A stretch of 6,186 bases of DNA. Origin: Bdellovibrionales bacterium (GTDB lineage Bacteria > Bdellovibrionota > UBA1018 > CAIPTA01). The translations under genes were made by a program, and so were the position numbers. The DNA is taken from contig JAKFYM010000359.1 of the NCBI GenBank assembly GCA_021730855.1, positions 1 to 6,186 on the forward strand, written 5' to 3'. Of the stretch, positions 4,627 to 6,186 are shown piece by piece (position 1 is the stretch's first letter; each line of letters starts with the position of its first letter). Under the pieces are notes generated by a model. That model was not told the DNA's origin, made no database searches, and saw nothing but the letters and a program-made list of their open reading frames with translations.

Positions 4627-4842
4627 CTAAGCAACCACCCTGATTTCCTTGCCCGCAAAGGAAACCACCTGCCCGGGGCGGATTTTTTTCCCCCGCCGAG
4701 TTTCGGTTTCGCCGTCTACTTGCACTTGGCCGGTTGTGATGGCGATCTTTGCCGCTCCGCCGGTGTCGCTTAGCCCTCCGGCTTTCAGCAGGGATTGCAG
4801 GGTGATGAATTCTTCGCCATCTAATTTAAATTCCATTTTCAT
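4627..4842 (-). CDS. ybcJ: S4-domain RNA-binding protein, YbcJ-like
   Basis: The 71-residue protein is close in length and pattern to Escherichia coli YbcJ, a small stand-alone S4 domain. The hallmarks are LQSLLKAGGLSDTGGAAK (about 15-32), AITTGQVQVDGETETRRGKK (34-53) and PGQVVSFAGKEIRVV. S4 domains bind structured RNA, and this family is usually linked to ribosomes or translation, though its exact role is unclear. The start codon overlaps the stop of the M28 peptidase gene as ATGA, the classic sign of translational coupling. AGAGGA just before it would better serve Met3 (ATG at 4836, spacing 6), so either start may be used. A short AGAGC/GCTCT stem over the stop codon (4612-4628) followed by pyrimidine-rich sequence on the minus strand may be a weak terminator. 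The symbol reflects family similarity; orthology is not proven. Confidence 0.85.
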   Translation of the reverse strand: MKMEFKLDGEEFITLQSLLKAGGLSDTGGAAKIAITTGQVQVDGETETRRGKKIRPGQVVSFAGKEIRVVA

Positions 4843-5798
4843 TCCTCTTCCAAAATATGGGCGATAGCCGAGGCTAGGGCTTGTTGAATACGGTTCATAT
4901 AGGCGAAATCCAAGCGCTCATCGAAGCGATCGCAGCTGGCGTGATAGCAGGGATCCCCATCGCCGCCAAAAAAATTCTCGGAAACCACGATGGCCGGAAT
5001 TTTCTTGCGCCAAAAAGAAGCGTGATCGCTACGACTCGTGCAGGTGGCGGAGCGTTTCAGGGGCAAATCCAAGGCCACCACTGCGTTCATGAGGTGCTGG
5101 CTGAGAAAAACAGAGTCCTGCCGATCACAATCAATCACATGAAAGGCTCCGTCTTTGCGTTTATTAACGCCCATCATCTCCATCTGCACCACTCCCATGA
5201 TTTTTTCACTCGGGTCAAGCTGCTGCACATAGGCTCGCGAGCCCACCAATCCCGCCTCTTCCCGGTCAAAGGCCAGGAAGCGCAAAGTGAGGCGCGAGGG
5301 GCGGCCCGACAATGCTTGGGCAATCGCCAAGGCCCCCGCAGTGCCTGTGCCATCGTCGTTCGCACCGGCATTGCCCACGGAATCAAGATGCGAAGAAATG
5401 ATCAGCACCTTATCGGGCTCGAGCCCTTCCTTCTCGGCTATGAAATTTGCGCCGTTGGAGAATTCCTGCGTGCTCACTTTATAGCCAAGCTTACTATATT
5501 CCTCTGCCAGAAATTTATTTGTATAGTCTCGCGCCCGCTTACTCCCACGCTCTAGGATTTTTACTTCCTGCCCATCTATCCTCACCGGAATCGATCCAGA
5601 AAGTTTTGCCAAAATATCGCGAAAGAATTCTTGATCTACCGGCACCTTTTCGTAAGCAAGCGGGGCTGTTGGCTTAGGAAGGGGATGCATCACCACATTG
5701 GCGTAAGCGTCTTTGTCGGTACGCCAGTCGGTGTTGTCGTGAGCGAAAGTGGGAAAAGGAAAAAGCAGCATACATGAGAGCAAAAGAAGTCTTTTCAT
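4839..5798 (-). CDS. Secreted M28-family zinc metallopeptidase (aminopeptidase-like)
   Basis: The 319-residue protein carries the full set of M28 metal and catalytic positions in order: His137 in SSHLDS, Asp148 in GANDDGTG, the Glu180-Glu181 pair in DREEAGLVGS, Glu207 in QMEMMG (many family members have Asp here), and His286 in YHASCDRFD. SDHASFW (about 257-263) is another typical block. Family members are di-zinc exopeptidases that remove N-terminal amino acids from peptides. A signal peptide (KR, a Leu-rich core, likely cleavage after TFA at 19) sends it to the periplasm or outside. Four cysteines (224, 253, 284, 289) may form disulfides. I start at the ATG at 5798 because it gives a standard signal peptide; an in-frame GTG at 5825 would add nine residues and neither has a good Shine-Dalgarno. 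It is coupled to the downstream S4-domain gene by ATGA. Confidence 0.92.
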   Translation of the reverse strand: MKRLLLLSCMLLFPFPTFAHDNTDWRTDKDAYANVVMHPLPKPTAPLAYEKVPVDQEFFRDILAKLSGSIPVRIDGQEVKILERGSKRARDYTNKFLAEEYSKLGYKVSTQEFSNGANFIAEKEGLEPDKVLIISSHLDSVGNAGANDDGTGTAGALAIAQALSGRPSRLTLRFLAFDREEAGLVGSRAYVQQLDPSEKIMGVVQMEMMGVNKRKDGAFHVIDCDRQDSVFLSQHLMNAVVALDLPLKRSATCTSRSDHASFWRKKIPAIVVSENFFGGDGDPCYHASCDRFDERLDFAYMNRIQQALASAIAHILEEE

Positions 5799-5844
5799 AG
5801 GACGAGGGTAAAAGACGGCACTCACCCTGTCGATCTATTTAGCC

Positions 5845-5850
5845 AGTATA
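5845..5850 (-). promoter_or_regulatory. -10 candidate for the peptidase-S4 operon
   Basis: On the minus strand TATACT (5850-5845) matches 5 of 6 bases of the -10 consensus. Transcription from about 5838 would leave a 40-base leader before the ATG at 5798. The -35 region 17 bases further up (CAAGGC) is poor, so an activator or a different start is possible. The gap 5826-5929 holds nothing else except a GC-rich imperfect hairpin (5861-5887) without a T-tract. Confidence 0.3.
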
Positions 5851-5929
5851 GCCATAACCGGGCCCTAGCCTTGCTGCAGGCCTGGCCACATCATGGAAAT
5901 CATCACGCGGTCTTATGGTAGCTGGCCCG

Positions 5930-6186
5930 TCAAAACTTAATGGAATATGAAATCTGGTACTTTGAGAGGTCAATCGCGCTCATTGAATCGTCTTTATTGA
6001 ATTGCGAATACGCCGTTATAAATAAATTATAGACTCCCACATTGATCCCATAGGCAAAAAACGTAAGCGGAAGTTTGATCACATCCACACGTCCACCACA
6101 GTCCGCGCTCACGGCTCCCGAAGTAGGTTTATAGGCTTTGCAGCCATCGGTTAGATCCCGGTAATAAATCAAATAAGGATTTATAT
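5930..6186 (-). CDS. C-terminal end of a protein, possibly an outer-membrane beta-barrel (partial)
   Basis: This frame is open from the right edge of the window to a TGA at 5930-5932, giving the last 84 residues of a protein whose start is outside. The segment has an alternating polar/hydrophobic pattern (VIKLPLTFFAYGINVGVYNL, then FITAYSQF) and ends with KYQISYSIKF. A final Phe after alternating hydrophobic residues is the typical C-terminal signal read by the BAM machinery in outer-membrane proteins. Two cysteines lie before this part, in DGCKAY and SADCGG, and could pair. No family is recognisable from the fragment. It precedes the peptidase gene on the same strand, about 130 bases upstream of that gene's start. 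A non-barrel secreted protein remains possible, and the chance of a spurious frame is modest. Confidence 0.55.
   Translation of the reverse strand, partial: INPYLIYYRDLTDGCKAYKPTSGAVSADCGGRVDVIKLPLTFFAYGINVGVYNLFITAYSQFNKDDSMSAIDLSKYQISYSIKF

Noticed and set aside
4881..5555. 224-codon plus-strand open frame opposite the M28 peptidase
   Set aside because: The minus strand encodes an unmistakable M28 protein; this frame is its shadow.
5861..5887. GC-rich imperfect hairpin between the partial gene and the peptidase gene
   Set aside because: Only two 4-bp stems with unequal bulges and no T-tract; too weak to call a terminator.

Overview
The window looks like a chromosomal stretch of a Gram-negative bacterium. 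It encodes a lipoprotein with a clear lipobox, two small Sec-secreted proteins, a secreted M28 metallopeptidase, and the tail of what may be an outer-membrane beta-barrel protein. The style of the genes (moderate GC, many small secreted unknowns, a soluble SLT-domain protein) reminds me of Bdellovibrionota or other former deltaproteobacteria. No marker gene fixes the lineage, so this is a low-confidence guess.

Layout. Bases 1-359 hold a broken phosphoribosyltransferase fragment and then a candidate promoter. Bases 360-1539 hold two plus-strand genes overlapping by 23 nt: an SLT-type lytic transglycosylase-like protein without a signal peptide, and a lipoprotein. A REP-like hairpin containing TGTCAGACCCCTTT sits between the lipoprotein gene and the convergent pyrF (1606-2289, minus). 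PyrF is full length but has changes at conserved active-site positions. Bases 2365-2553 (minus) keep a frame open that may be the 3' remnant of a lost gene. Bases 2538-3201 form a complete type II toxin-antitoxin operon (RelE/HigB-Gp49-like toxin first, XRE/HigA-like antitoxin second), with an operator array laid over its promoter. Bases 3202-3386 carry an 18-bp palindrome, a spaced copy of its half-site and a likely terminator.

From 3387 to the right edge all genes are on the minus strand. In transcription order from the right they are: a partial gene (possible beta-barrel C-terminus), an M28 peptidase coupled by ATGA to a YbcJ-like S4 RNA-binding protein, and two small secreted cysteine-containing proteins of unknown function separated by a hairpin terminator.

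How the genes work together. The clearest functional unit is the autoregulated toxin-antitoxin operon. The transglycosylase/lipoprotein pair is probably co-translated and may act together at the cell wall; an effector-immunity relation is possible but only inferred. The peptidase and S4 protein share a transcript without an obvious common pathway. I see no CRISPR array, tRNA, rRNA, integrase or transposase gene.
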